Source: JALCLA01 sp965653565 | GTDB lineage: Bacteria; Pseudomonadota; Gammaproteobacteria; Xanthomonadales; Xanthomonadaceae | NCBI GenBank assembly: GCA_965653565.1 | Contig: CBFHAI010000013.1 | Span: forward strand, 1 to 64,000 | Direction: 5' to 3' | Length of the DNA stretch: 64,000 nucleotides | Shown here: piece after piece, positions 9,208 to 17,268 of the stretch | Numbering within the stretch: position 1 is the first letter of the stretch | How the letters are laid out: each line of letters begins with the position of its first letter | Notes under the pieces: model-generated | Database searches by the model: none | The model's input: the letters and a program-made list of their open reading frames with translations, nothing else | Told to the model about the DNA's origin: nothing | Made by a program: the position numbers and the translations under genes

Positions 9208-9327
9208 CGATGTTCAAAAGCCGTGCACCCGGTCACGCAAGTGAAGAACTTGCCACCGCCCGGCGCGCACGAGGTCCACAGGCCCCGGTAGACTCTGCCG
9301 CATCGTCCACTTCCAGCCTGGAATCCG

Positions 9328-11331
9328 ATGCGTTCTCAGCTCCTGTTCGGCGCCTGCCTGCTCGCCCTCGCGCAAACCGCCACCGCGCAATCCAACGCCA
9401 GCGGCCTGGACCCGCGCAATCTCGATGCGAAAACCGCGGCCTGCACCGACTTCTATCAATACGCCAACGGCGGCTGGCTGAAAGCCAATCCGGTGCCGGC
9501 GGGGCATGGCAGTTGGGGCCTGTTCGATGAAATGGGCCAGCGCAATCTGCTGCAACAGCGCGAATTGCTCGAAGCCGCGGCCGCCGCACCGCAGGACGAT
9601 GTCGATCGGCTGCTCGGCGCGCTTTACGCGAGCGGCATGAACGAAGCCGCCATCGAAACGGCCGGCACCGCGCCGCTCAAGCCGTTGTTCGAACGCATCG
9701 AGAAACTCAAGAAACCGAAAGACCTCGCGCCCACGCTCGCCGATCTGCATGCGCGCGGCGTGCCGGTGCTGTTCGATTTCGGCGCCAGCGACGATCTGAA
9801 GAATCCGACCGTGCGCATCGCGTATGCGAACCAGGGCGGGCTGGGCCTGCCGGACCGCGATTACTACCTGCGCGACGATCCGGACACGCGCACCTTGCTC
9901 GCTGCGTATCGCGCCTACGTCGAGCGCGTGTTGACGCTGTCGGGCAGCGCCAATGCCGCGCGCGACGCCGGCTGGGTCCTCGACATGGAAACGCGCCTGG
10001 CGCGGGTGTCGCTCACGCTGTTGCAACTGCGCGATCCGAACAATTCGTATCGCGTGGTGCCGACCAAGGAACTCGACAAGCGCTTCCCGACGCTTGGCTG
10101 GAAAAAATTCCTGCGTGCGCAGGGCCTGGCCAAACTCGATGGCTTCTCGCTCGCGCACGACAGTTTCTTCACCGAAGCCGAGGCGATGGCGAAGACGCTG
10201 CCGCCCGAGCAATGGCGCGCTTATCTGCGTTTCCACAGCGCGCATGCGCTGGCGCCGTATCTGTCGCGCGGTTTCCAGGATGCGCACGAGGCGCTCTATG
10301 TGCGCACGCTGCGCGGCAGCAAGGAACCGTTGCCGCGCTGGCGCCGCGTGCTGGGCACGGTGGATGGATTGCTCGGGCAGGCACTCGGCCGCCGCTATTC
10401 GGAAAAATATCTGCCGGCAATAGCGAAGACATCCGCCGAAAAACTCGTCGCGGCCGTGCACGGCTCGCTGCGCGAGCGCATCGGAAAGGCGATGTGGATG
10501 GGCACCGCCGCGCGCGCCGCCGCGGCGACGAAACTCGATGCGCTCGACCTGAAAGTCGGTTATCCGGCGCGCTGGCCGAGCTACGAGGGCCTCACGCTTG
10601 CCGCTGACAATTACGCCGGCAACGTGCTGGCCGCCGTCGCTTTCCGTCACAAGGCCGAGATGGCCGCGGTCGGCAAACCGCGCGAAGACTGGCAGTGGCC
10701 GCAGCCGCCGTACGCGGTGAACGCCTACTACGATCCCTCGCGCAATCAGCTCGTGCTGCCGGCCGGCATCCTGCAGCCGCCGCTGTTCGATCCGGCCGCC
10801 GACGCGGCCGTGAATTACGGCGGCATCGGCACGCTGGTCGCGCACGAACTGATGCACGGTTTCGACGTGCTCGGCGCGACTTACGACGCCACCGGCAAAC
10901 TCACGCCGTGGTGGACTCCGGCCGACGCTACGGCCTTCGCCGCGCGCACCAAACCACTGGAAACGCAGTACGACCAGTACACCGCGCTCGGCCCGGTGAA
11001 AGTGAGCGGCCGTCTGACGCTGGCCGAAAACATCGCCGACCTGGCGGCGCTCGAAACCGCGTGGAGCGCGTACGAATCCACCGCGCCCGACACCAAACCT
11101 CTCGAAGGCCACACGCCGCAGCAGCGCTTCTTCCTGGCCGCCGCACAAGTCTGGCGGCGCAACTACACCGACGAAGAACTGACGCTGCTGCTGCAGACCG
11201 ACGTCCACGCCCCCTCGAAGTTCCGCGTCAACGGCCCGCTCGCCAACTTCGCCCCGTTCGCGGCGACGTTCAAGTGCAAGCCCGGCACGGGATTCGTGCG
11301 CAAGGAAGCGGAGCGGGTGCAGGTGTGGTGA
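9328..11331 (+). CDS. M13-family zinc metallopeptidase 2 (paralogue)
   Basis: Exported 667-aa M13 endopeptidase, paralogous to its neighbour upstream. Signal peptide residues 1-21 (LLALAQTATAQ), then an N-terminal domain starting DPRNLDAKTAACTDFYQYANGG. Zinc-site residues are His506, Glu507 and His510 in LVAHELMHGF, with Glu567 in AENIADLAAL. The chain ends CKPGTGFVRKEAERVQVW. Compared with the usual FDDQG segment after the zinc helix it reads FDVLGATYD, and GG after ENIADL is replaced by AAL, so specificity or activity may differ. Start ATG 9328 follows GGAA. The gene pair is separated by a terminator and a repeat, so the second is probably transcribed on its own. Confidence 0.93.
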   Translation: MRSQLLFGACLLALAQTATAQSNASGLDPRNLDAKTAACTDFYQYANGGWLKANPVPAGHGSWGLFDEMGQRNLLQQRELLEAAAAAPQDDVDRLLGALYASGMNEAAIETAGTAPLKPLFERIEKLKKPKDLAPTLADLHARGVPVLFDFGASDDLKNPTVRIAYANQGGLGLPDRDYYLRDDPDTRTLLAAYRAYVERVLTLSGSANAARDAGWVLDMETRLARVSLTLLQLRDPNNSYRVVPTKELDKRFPTLGWKKFLRAQGLAKLDGFSLAHDSFFTEAEAMAKTLPPEQWRAYLRFHSAHALAPYLSRGFQDAHEALYVRTLRGSKEPLPRWRRVLGTVDGLLGQALGRRYSEKYLPAIAKTSAEKLVAAVHGSLRERIGKAMWMGTAARAAAATKLDALDLKVGYPARWPSYEGLTLAADNYAGNVLAAVAFRHKAEMAAVGKPREDWQWPQPPYAVNAYYDPSRNQLVLPAGILQPPLFDPAADAAVNYGGIGTLVAHELMHGFDVLGATYDATGKLTPWWTPADATAFAARTKPLETQYDQYTALGPVKVSGRLTLAENIADLAALETAWSAYESTAPDTKPLEGHTPQQRFFLAAAQVWRRNYTDEELTLLLQTDVHAPSKFRVNGPLANFAPFAATFKCKPGTGFVRKEAERVQVW

Positions 11332-11380
11332 CGCGGGGTGGCATGGGGCTGCGCGGCGTCGGCGTGCCGTTTGCCGAATA

Positions 11381-11482
11381 GGGGTTAGGGGCGAGTAGTT
11401 AGGGCGCGCTGCTGATGGATTGAGGCGCGGCGATTGTCCGCGAGCCGACATCAACGCGCCCGCGCTACTAATCCCTCGCCCC
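11381..11482. repeat. 102-bp imperfect palindrome, tandem copy A
   Basis: The element starts GGGGTTAGGGGCGAGTAG and ends CTACTAATCCCTCGCCCC; its arms are reverse complements with few mismatches around a centre containing TGATGGATTGAGGCGCGG. A second copy of the same length begins 142 bp downstream. It lies between the second M13 gene and rapA. No T tract follows. The remainder of the 395-bp gap shows no gene. Confidence 0.75.
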
Positions 11483-11522
11483 TGCTTGCGGTGGCGTGGA
11501 TCTGCGCGCGATTCTGAGAAAA

Positions 11523-11624
11523 GGGGTTAGGGGCGAGTAGCGAGGGCGCGCTGTTGATGGATTGAGGCGCGGCAATCGCGCGCGAGCCGACATCAACGCG
11601 CCCTCGCTACTAATCCCTAACCCC
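11523..11624. repeat. 102-bp imperfect palindrome, tandem copy B
   Basis: Same 102-bp unit as copy A, with more complete arms: GGGGTTAGGGGCGAGTAGCG on the left and the near-perfect complement CGCTACTAATCCCTAACCCC on the right. Spacer sequence GAAAAGGGG / TTCATTCTGAGAA flanks the copies (TTCTGAGAA also occurs before copy B), suggesting that unit plus spacer was duplicated together. Confidence 0.75.
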
Positions 11625-11726
11625 TGCTTCATTCTGAGAATGCACGTCCCCTCGCCGCCCCGCATCGTCACCACGCGTAACACCCCCAGCCGGACGCTCG
11701 CGGCCCGCAGGGCGTAAAATTGCGCG

Positions 11727-14585
11727 ATGAGCAAATTTCTCCCCGGCCAGCGCTGGTTCTCCACCGCCGAGCCCGAACTCGGTCTCGGCACCGTCATGCG
11801 GCTCGCCGGCCGCAGCGTGCAGATCGTCTACACCGGCAGCGGCGAAGTCCGCATGTATGCAATCGAGACCGCACCGCTGGCGCGCGCCGAATTCCGCGCC
11901 GGCGATCGCCTGCGGGCGCACGGCGAGGAACTCGGCGTCGATGCGGTCGACGTGCGCGAAGGCCTGCTGCATTACCGCTGCGGCGAGCGCTGGATCGCCG
12001 AGGGCGAGCTCGACGCCGAGCAGCCCGTCTCGCAAGCCGATGCGCGCCTGATGGGCGGACGCGTCGATCGCAACGACCAGTTCGAAGTACGCGTCGAGAC
12101 CCTTGAACGCCGCGCCGCCGCGCAACGTCATCCGGGCGCCGGCATTCTCGGTGCGCGTATCGATCTGATCCCGCATCAGTTGCGCGTCGCCGAAACCGCC
12201 GCCGCACGCCGTCCGCCGCGCTTGTTGCTGGCCGACGAGGTGGGCCTGGGCAAAACCATCGAGGCCTGCCTCATCGTCGCGCAACAACGCGCTGCCGGTC
12301 GCGCCGGACGCGTGCTGATCCTGGTGCCCGAGAGCCTCGTGCATCAATGGTTCGTGGAATTGCTGCGGCGTTTCAATCTGCGCTTCGCGATCTACGACGA
12401 AGAGCGCTGCGAATCGCTGGAAATGGGCGGCAGCACGGCGAATCCGTTCGAAGACGAACAGGGCGTGATCGCCGCCACCGGCTGGCTCGCGAACCATCCG
12501 AAGCGTTCGCGCCAGGCGCTCGACGCCGGCTGGGATCTGCTCGTGGTGGACGAAGCGCATCATCTTTCCTGGAGCGAGGACGCGCCGAGCGCCGAGTACC
12601 GTTTCGTCGAATCGCTGGCCTCCGATACGCCGGGCGTGATCCTGCTCACCGCGACGCCCGAGCAACTGGGCATCGGCGGACACTTCGCGCGCCTGCGCCT
12701 GCTCGATCCGGCTCGCTATGCCGATCTGGCCGCCTTCGAGGCCGAAACGGCCGGTTTCCAGCGGCTTTCCGGCACCGTCGACAAACTGCTCGAAGCCGAA
12801 TCGCTGTCGCCGCAGGACGTCGAAACCCTGGCCTCGCTGCTCGGCGACGAAGCCGCGCAATTGCCGGCCGTGCTCGGTGCGATCGCGAACGGCGACAGCA
12901 GCGCGCGCGATGCGCTGATCGACAACCTGATCGATCGCCACGGCACCGGCCGCGTGATGATCCGCAACCGGCGCGCTGCGGTCGGCGGTTTCCCGGCGCG
13001 CGTGAAGCATCTGACGCGCCTGGTGCCGGCCGAGCACGATCCTTCGCTCGACGGCCGCCTGCTGGCCGAATTCCACAGCGATGTCGGCACGCCCGGCCAC
13101 GTCGAGCCCGAGCACGATTACGCGCGCGATCCACGCATCGACTGGCTGCTCGAACTGCTCGATCGCCTGGCGCCGCAGAAGTGCCTGCTGCTGTGCCGCT
13201 CGCGCGCCAAGGTGCAGGCGCTCGAAGAAGTGCTGCGTCTGCGTTCGGGCGTCGCGGTCGCGCGCTTCCACGAAGACATGAACCTGCTGCAGCGCGATCG
13301 CAACGCCGCGTTCTTCGCGCAGCCCGATGGTGCGCGTCTGCTGATCGCCTCGGAAATCGGCGCCGAAGGCCGCAATTTCCAGTTCGCGCAGCATCTGGTG
13401 CTGTGGGATCTGCCGCTCGATCCGGACATGCTCGAACAGCGCATCGGCCGTCTCGATCGCATCGGCCAGCGTGGCGATGTGCAGATTCACGCCGCCGCCG
13501 TGGCCGACAGCCCGCAGGAGTTGCTGCTGCGCTGGTACGACGAAGGCCTCGATGCGTTCGCGCGCGTCTGTCCCGATGGTCGCGAACTGTTGCGCCGTTT
13601 CGGTGCGCCGCTGGTGGCGCTGGCGAAGGATTACGGTGCCGGCGAAGCGCGCGAAGCCGCGCTGCAATCGCTGATCGGGAAAACGCGCCAGGCGCACGAA
13701 GAATTGTCGGAACTCATCGCGCGCGGCCGCGACCGTTTGCTCGAACTCTCGAGCCGCCGCGGCGCCGGCGCCGGCGAATTGCAATCGGCCTTGCAGCGCG
13801 ACGATTCGGTCGCCGCGATCGACGATTATCCGCTGCGCCTGCTCGAACAATTCGGCGTGCATCACGAGCCGCTCGGTCCGTCGATCTATCTGCTCGATCC
13901 CGAATACGTGACGCTCGATGCCTTCGAGGAATTGAAAGGCGGCGCACGCCAGGCCACGCTCGAACGCAGCACCGCGCTGGCACGCGACGACCTGCTTTAC
14001 CTGCGTGCCGACCACCCGATGATCGTCGGCGCGCAGGAATTGATGTTGTCGGCCGAAACCGGCAACGCCGCGATGCTGATCGACGAAGCGCTGCCGCTGC
14101 GCACGGTGCTGCTCGATGCGGTGTTCGTGCTCGAATGCGTCGCCGACAGCCGTCTCAACGCCGCGCGTTTCCTGCCGCCGCTGCCGGTGCGCTGCGTGGT
14201 CGACACGCGCATGGTGCCGCGCACCGATTTCCAACCGAGCGCGCGCGCCGTGCAGCGCGCCGCCGATCGTCCGATCGATCTGCTGAAATACCGCAAGATC
14301 CTCGCGACGCTGCTGCCGCCGATGCTCAAACGCGCCGCGCACGAAGCGCAATCGCAATCGCAGGCGCGCATCGCCGAGGCGATGCAGGATGCCGAAACCT
14401 TGCTCGGCCGCGAGATTTCCCGCCTGGAAGCGTTGTCGCGGGTGAATCCGGCGGTGAAGCCGGAAGAAGTGGCCGCGCTGCGCGAAGAACTCGACGGACT
14501 GCGCGCGGCGTTACCGAATGCGCGGCCGCGGCTCGATGCGCTGCGTCTGGTGGCGAGCCCGGACTTCCTCAATTTGCGCGGCTAG
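11727..14585 (+). CDS. rapA: RNA polymerase-associated ATP-dependent protein RapA
   Basis: SWI2/SNF2-type ATPase that binds RNA polymerase and helps recycle it from post-termination complexes. The 952-aa chain opens with the RapA-type N-terminal beta domain (FLPGQRWFSTAEPELGLG), followed by the helicase core: motif I LLADEVGLGKTIEA near residues 168-181, LILVPESLVHQWFVELLRRF, motif II DEAHHLSWS, motif III LLTATPEQ, and C-terminal lobe motifs ASEIGAEGRNFQFAQHLVLWDLP and QRIGRLDRIGQ. The long C-terminal RapA-specific region follows. Length is slightly below E. coli RapA (968 aa). It stands alone, convergent with ispB. The antisense strand is open over most of it, a codon-bias effect. Confidence 0.95.
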   Translation: MSKFLPGQRWFSTAEPELGLGTVMRLAGRSVQIVYTGSGEVRMYAIETAPLARAEFRAGDRLRAHGEELGVDAVDVREGLLHYRCGERWIAEGELDAEQPVSQADARLMGGRVDRNDQFEVRVETLERRAAAQRHPGAGILGARIDLIPHQLRVAETAAARRPPRLLLADEVGLGKTIEACLIVAQQRAAGRAGRVLILVPESLVHQWFVELLRRFNLRFAIYDEERCESLEMGGSTANPFEDEQGVIAATGWLANHPKRSRQALDAGWDLLVVDEAHHLSWSEDAPSAEYRFVESLASDTPGVILLTATPEQLGIGGHFARLRLLDPARYADLAAFEAETAGFQRLSGTVDKLLEAESLSPQDVETLASLLGDEAAQLPAVLGAIANGDSSARDALIDNLIDRHGTGRVMIRNRRAAVGGFPARVKHLTRLVPAEHDPSLDGRLLAEFHSDVGTPGHVEPEHDYARDPRIDWLLELLDRLAPQKCLLLCRSRAKVQALEEVLRLRSGVAVARFHEDMNLLQRDRNAAFFAQPDGARLLIASEIGAEGRNFQFAQHLVLWDLPLDPDMLEQRIGRLDRIGQRGDVQIHAAAVADSPQELLLRWYDEGLDAFARVCPDGRELLRRFGAPLVALAKDYGAGEAREAALQSLIGKTRQAHEELSELIARGRDRLLELSSRRGAGAGELQSALQRDDSVAAIDDYPLRLLEQFGVHHEPLGPSIYLLDPEYVTLDAFEELKGGARQATLERSTALARDDLLYLRADHPMIVGAQELMLSAETGNAAMLIDEALPLRTVLLDAVFVLECVADSRLNAARFLPPLPVRCVVDTRMVPRTDFQPSARAVQRAADRPIDLLKYRKILATLLPPMLKRAAHEAQSQSQARIAEAMQDAETLLGREISRLEALSRVNPAVKPEEVAALREELDGLRAALPNARPRLDALRLVASPDFLNLRG

Positions 14586-14606
14586 TACTGCGCGCCGGGG
14601 CGCTTT

Positions 14607-14660
14607 GGGAATCGGGAATCGGGAGAAAGCCATGCAGGCTCTCTCCCGATTCCCGATTCC
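14607..14660. repeat. GGGAATCGGGA inverted-repeat element, copy 2
   Basis: Compact hairpin between the convergent rapA and ispB genes: GGGAATCGGGAATCGGGAGA, a short loop containing CATGCAG, then TCTCCCGATTCCCGATTCC. The stem is about 21 bp. It may act as a bidirectional transcription barrier here, although there is no classical T tract. Confidence 0.8.
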
Positions 14661-14667
14661 TCACAAC

Positions 14668-15669
14668 CTACCGATCCCGATCCACCGCATAAACCGCCAA
14701 CGCCCGAAGCGCCGCAACATACTCGTTGCCCGCAAGCCCTGCGATCGCCGCCGTCGCCGCATCGGCATATTCATGCGCACGGCGCTGGCTGTAGGCGATG
14801 CCGCCGCTTTCGCGCACCGCCGCGAGTACCGCAGGCAGTGCGCCGACATCGCCTTCCTCGATCGCCGCACGCAGGCGCTGGCGCGTCGCGGCGTCGCCGT
14901 GTTGCATCGCGTGGATCACCGGCAGCGTGGCCTTGCCTTCGGCCAGATCGTCGCCGAGATTCTTGCCCAGCGTTTCGGCGTCGGCGGTGTAGTCGAGCAC
15001 ATCGTCGGCGATCTGGAACGCGTAGCCGAGGTTCAATCCGTACGACGCCAGGGCATGCTCGGTCGCTTCGTCGGCGCCGCTGAGCACCGCACCCAGGCGC
15101 GTGGCGGCGGCGAACAGCACCGCGGTCTTGCGTTCGATCACGCGCAGATAGGCGGCTTCGTCGGTATCGGGGTTGTGCACGTGCAGCAACTGCAACACTT
15201 CGCCTTCGGCGATCGCATTGGTGGTATCGGCCAGGATGCGCATCACGCTGATGCGGTCGAGCTCCACCATCAGCTGGAAGCTGCGCGAATACAGGAAGTC
15301 GCCGACCAGCACGCTGGCGGCGTTGCCCCACAAGGCATTCGCCGTCTTGCGCCCGCGGCGCAGATCGGATTCGTCCACCACATCGTCGTGCAGCAGGGTG
15401 GCGGTATGGATGAATTCGATCACCGCCGCCAGCTGCAAATGCTCGCGGCCGTCGTAACCGGCGGCGCGCGCGGCGAGCAGATGCAGCATCGGCCGCAGCC
15501 GTTTGCCGCCGGCCGCCACGATATGCTCGGCGATCTGGTTGATCAGCAGCACATCGGACGAAAGCCGCGCGCGGATCAAGCTATCCACGGCCGTCATGTC
15601 GTTGGCGGCGAGCGCCTGCACATCGCGCAAGGAGGGCGTGGCGGAAGAGTGGGCGAAGGCGGCGTTCAT
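14668..15669 (-). CDS. ispB: Octaprenyl (polyprenyl) diphosphate synthase
   Basis: Trans-prenyltransferase that builds the side chain of ubiquinone by adding isopentenyl diphosphate to farnesyl diphosphate. The 333-aa protein carries GGKRLRP near residues 54-60, the first aspartate-rich motif HDDVVDESDLRRG near 93-105 and the second, FQIADDVLDYTA, near 217-228, with the KNLGDDLAEGKATLP region after it. Length and motifs fit all-E type long-chain synthases; octaprenyl as product is inferred from ubiquinone-8 use in this group of bacteria. It is divergent from ssb with a 174-bp shared regulatory region. Start ATG 15669 is the first Met of the frame that retains the family N-terminus. Confidence 0.93.
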   Translation of the reverse strand: MNAAFAHSSATPSLRDVQALAANDMTAVDSLIRARLSSDVLLINQIAEHIVAAGGKRLRPMLHLLAARAAGYDGREHLQLAAVIEFIHTATLLHDDVVDESDLRRGRKTANALWGNAASVLVGDFLYSRSFQLMVELDRISVMRILADTTNAIAEGEVLQLLHVHNPDTDEAAYLRVIERKTAVLFAAATRLGAVLSGADEATEHALASYGLNLGYAFQIADDVLDYTADAETLGKNLGDDLAEGKATLPVIHAMQHGDAATRQRLRAAIEEGDVGALPAVLAAVRESGGIAYSQRRAHEYADAATAAIAGLAGNEYVAALRALAVYAVDRDR

Positions 15670-15739
15670 GCCCGCGATTATAGGGGCCGGCTCGAAGCGG
15701 GCGAAATCGCGCCGCGACTTCCCGGCCGCACGCGAGGCG

Positions 15740-15793
15740 AATTCCTAGCCGGAATTTCCGCTCGCCTGAGTGCGTCGGCAGTCTGGCTATAAT
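15740..15793. promoter_or_regulatory. ssb/ispB divergent control region: inverted repeat and -10
   Basis: Between the divergent starts lies a palindrome AATTCC-TAGCC-GGAATT (15740-15756) and, downstream on the + strand, a perfect TATAAT at 15788-15793, about 50 bp before the ssb start. No good TTGACA is seen at the matching distance. The palindrome does not look like a textbook LexA box. The regulator is unknown. Confidence 0.35.
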
Positions 15794-15843
15794 AGGCTGA
15801 GAAACCCGCTGCACTGCGCGGCATCATCAGGGAAATCAGTCAC

Positions 15844-16377
15844 ATGGCACGCGGAATCAACAAGGTGATCCTGGTCGGCAACCTGGGTGCCGATCCCGAA
15901 ACGCGCTACACCGCCGGCGGCTCGGCCATCACCACCATCCGCATCGCGACGTCGGAATCGTGGAAAGACAAGCAGACCGGCGAGCAGCAGGAACGCACCG
16001 AGTGGCACCGCGTGAAGTTCTTCGGCCGCCTGGCGGAAATCGCCGGCGAGTACCTGAAGAAAGGCCGCCAGGTCTACGTCGAAGGCAGCCTGCGCACCGA
16101 CAAATACACCGACAAGGACGGCATCGAACGCTTCAGCACCGACATCATCGCCGACGAAATGCAGATGCTCGGCGGCAACCCGGGCAGCGAAGGCGGCGGC
16201 GGTGGCGGTGGTTATCGCGGCGGCGACCGCGGCGAGCGTGGTGGAGATCGCGGCGGCGACCGCGGCGGCGAACGCCCGGCAGCCCGCGGCGGCGCCCCGG
16301 CTTCGCGCCCGGCGCCGGCAAGCAGCGGACGGCCGACCTCGAACGAGAATTTCGAGGACGACGATATTCCGTTCTAA
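15844..16377 (+). CDS. ssb: Single-stranded DNA-binding protein
   Basis: Binds single-stranded DNA during replication, recombination and repair, and recruits partner proteins through its acidic tail. The 177-aa chain has an OB-fold at residues 1-about 110 (RGINKVILVGNLGADPETR, EWHRVKFFGRLAEIAGEYLKKG, VYVEGSLRT), a glycine/arginine-rich linker at about 118-160 with GGDRGG-like repeats, and the invariant C-terminal DDDIPF tip. RBS AGGGAA precedes ATG 15844. A terminator follows. Confidence 0.98.
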   Translation: MARGINKVILVGNLGADPETRYTAGGSAITTIRIATSESWKDKQTGEQQERTEWHRVKFFGRLAEIAGEYLKKGRQVYVEGSLRTDKYTDKDGIERFSTDIIADEMQMLGGNPGSEGGGGGGGYRGGDRGERGGDRGGDRGGERPAARGGAPASRPAPASSGRPTSNENFEDDDIPF

Positions 16378-16413
16378 AAGCTACCGCTAGCTCTTTTGTT
16401 GCGTTTTCAAAAG

Positions 16414-16440
16414 AAACCCCGCTTTTTAGCGGGGTTTTTC
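16414..16440 (+). terminator. Rho-independent terminator after ssb
   Basis: Stem AAACCCCGCT / AGCGGGGTTT with a TTTT loop followed by TTC; 36 bp after the ssb stop codon. Ends the ssb transcript before the insertion-sequence region. Confidence 0.88.
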
Positions 16441-16531
16441 TTGGGCGTGTCCGTTCCAAGAGCGATCTGCGCAACAACCTGCCGGCCTGTTCTGTGGCAT
16501 TTGACAGACTGTTGAGAAACACCCATCACGC

Positions 16532-16539
16532 GATTTTTC
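16532..16539. repeat. IS66 target-site duplication, left copy
   Basis: GATTTTTC immediately outside the left terminal inverted repeat; identical to the eight bases just outside the right end at 19609-19616. Confidence 0.9.
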
Positions 16540-16620
16540 GTAAGCGAGCGGTGACGTCACCTGTTCAGAGGCGGTAGTTCGTGATTCTCTCGTCGCTCGG
16601 TTACGAGCGACGAGGTTGCG

Positions 16621-16920
16621 ATGGCGACGAGACAAGAGACGTGGGCCGCACGTATCGCGGCTTGGCGACAGAGCGGCCGCTCCCAGGCGGCGTTCTGTCG
16701 CGAGCACGGCTGGAACCCGAGTACGTTGCAGTACTGGTTGCGTGCATCGAAACGCCCCGGGAGCGCCTCGACCGCGATGGTGCCGGTGGTGCTTGATGGC
16801 TCCAAGCCCGCGCACTCGGATCGCATTGAGGTTCGCCGGGGGCCGTGGGCGGTGTCATTCCCCGCCTCGGTGGATTCGGCCTGGCTGGGCGCGGTGCTCC
16901 GCAAGATGTGTGCATGCTGA
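16621..16920 (+). CDS. tnpA: IS66 family accessory protein TnpA
   Basis: First ORF of the IS66 element, 99 aa, required in IS66-type transposition. It opens with a helix-turn-helix region (TWAARIAAWRQSGRSQAAFCREHG, tested here as residues about 7-30) and the family phrase NPSTLQYWLRA. It is basic at the N-terminus as expected of a DNA-binding accessory factor. Its stop codon overlaps the start of tnpB (ATGCTGA), so the two are translationally coupled. Confidence 0.9.
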   Translation: MATRQETWAARIAAWRQSGRSQAAFCREHGWNPSTLQYWLRASKRPGSASTAMVPVVLDGSKPAHSDRIEVRRGPWAVSFPASVDSAWLGAVLRKMCAC

Positions 16921-17255
16921 GTCCGACCGGCTGGTGGCTGGCCGTGGCCCCGGTGGACTTACGCTGCGGAATCGATCGATTGCTGGTGACGGTGAGCGAG
17001 ACGCTCGGTCATGCGCCGACCGACGGCGGAGCGTACGTGTTCCGAAATCGCGCCGCCTCACGTATTAAGGTGCTATGCGTGGATGCCCAAGGCATCTGGC
17101 TCTGCGTTCGACGACTGCACGAGGGAACGTTCCATTGGCCACGCCCCGGCGACGCGGTTTGCAAGCTCACGGCCGAACAATTTCGTTGGCTGAGCGCTGG
17201 CGTGGATTGGCACCGTCTCTCGTATTCCTTGGAGCAGCTTGGCAAACGGGTGTGA
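16914..17255 (+). CDS. tnpB: IS66 family accessory protein TnpB (Orf2)
   Basis: Second IS66 ORF, 113 aa. The start at ATG 16914 overlaps the tnpA stop and gives the normal TnpB length; the frame is open further upstream but that part lies inside tnpA. Typical motifs: VDLRCGIDRLL near residues 16-26, GGAYVFRNRAASRIKVL, and the GIWLCVRRLHEGTFHWP segment. The exact biochemical role is unknown but the gene is conserved in IS66 elements and needed for movement. Confidence 0.92.
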   Translation: MLSPTGWWLAVAPVDLRCGIDRLLVTVSETLGHAPTDGGAYVFRNRAASRIKVLCVDAQGIWLCVRRLHEGTFHWPRPGDAVCKLTAEQFRWLSAGVDWHRLSYSLEQLGKRV

Positions 17256-17268
17256 GTTGACCGTCTCG

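Noticed and set aside
7035..11454. Two long minus-strand open frames (733 and 746 codons) opposite the M13 genes
   Set aside because: Exact antisense shadows of intact metallopeptidases with signal peptides and zinc motifs.
11610..14357. 915-codon open frame antisense to rapA
   Set aside because: Composition artefact of a GC-rich gene; amino-acid content is Arg/His/Ala-rich noise and rapA is certain on the other strand.
16190..16290. Short repeats in ssb resembling a repeat array
   Set aside because: They are GGC-rich codons of the Gly/Arg linker of SSB, not a CRISPR or mobile repeat.
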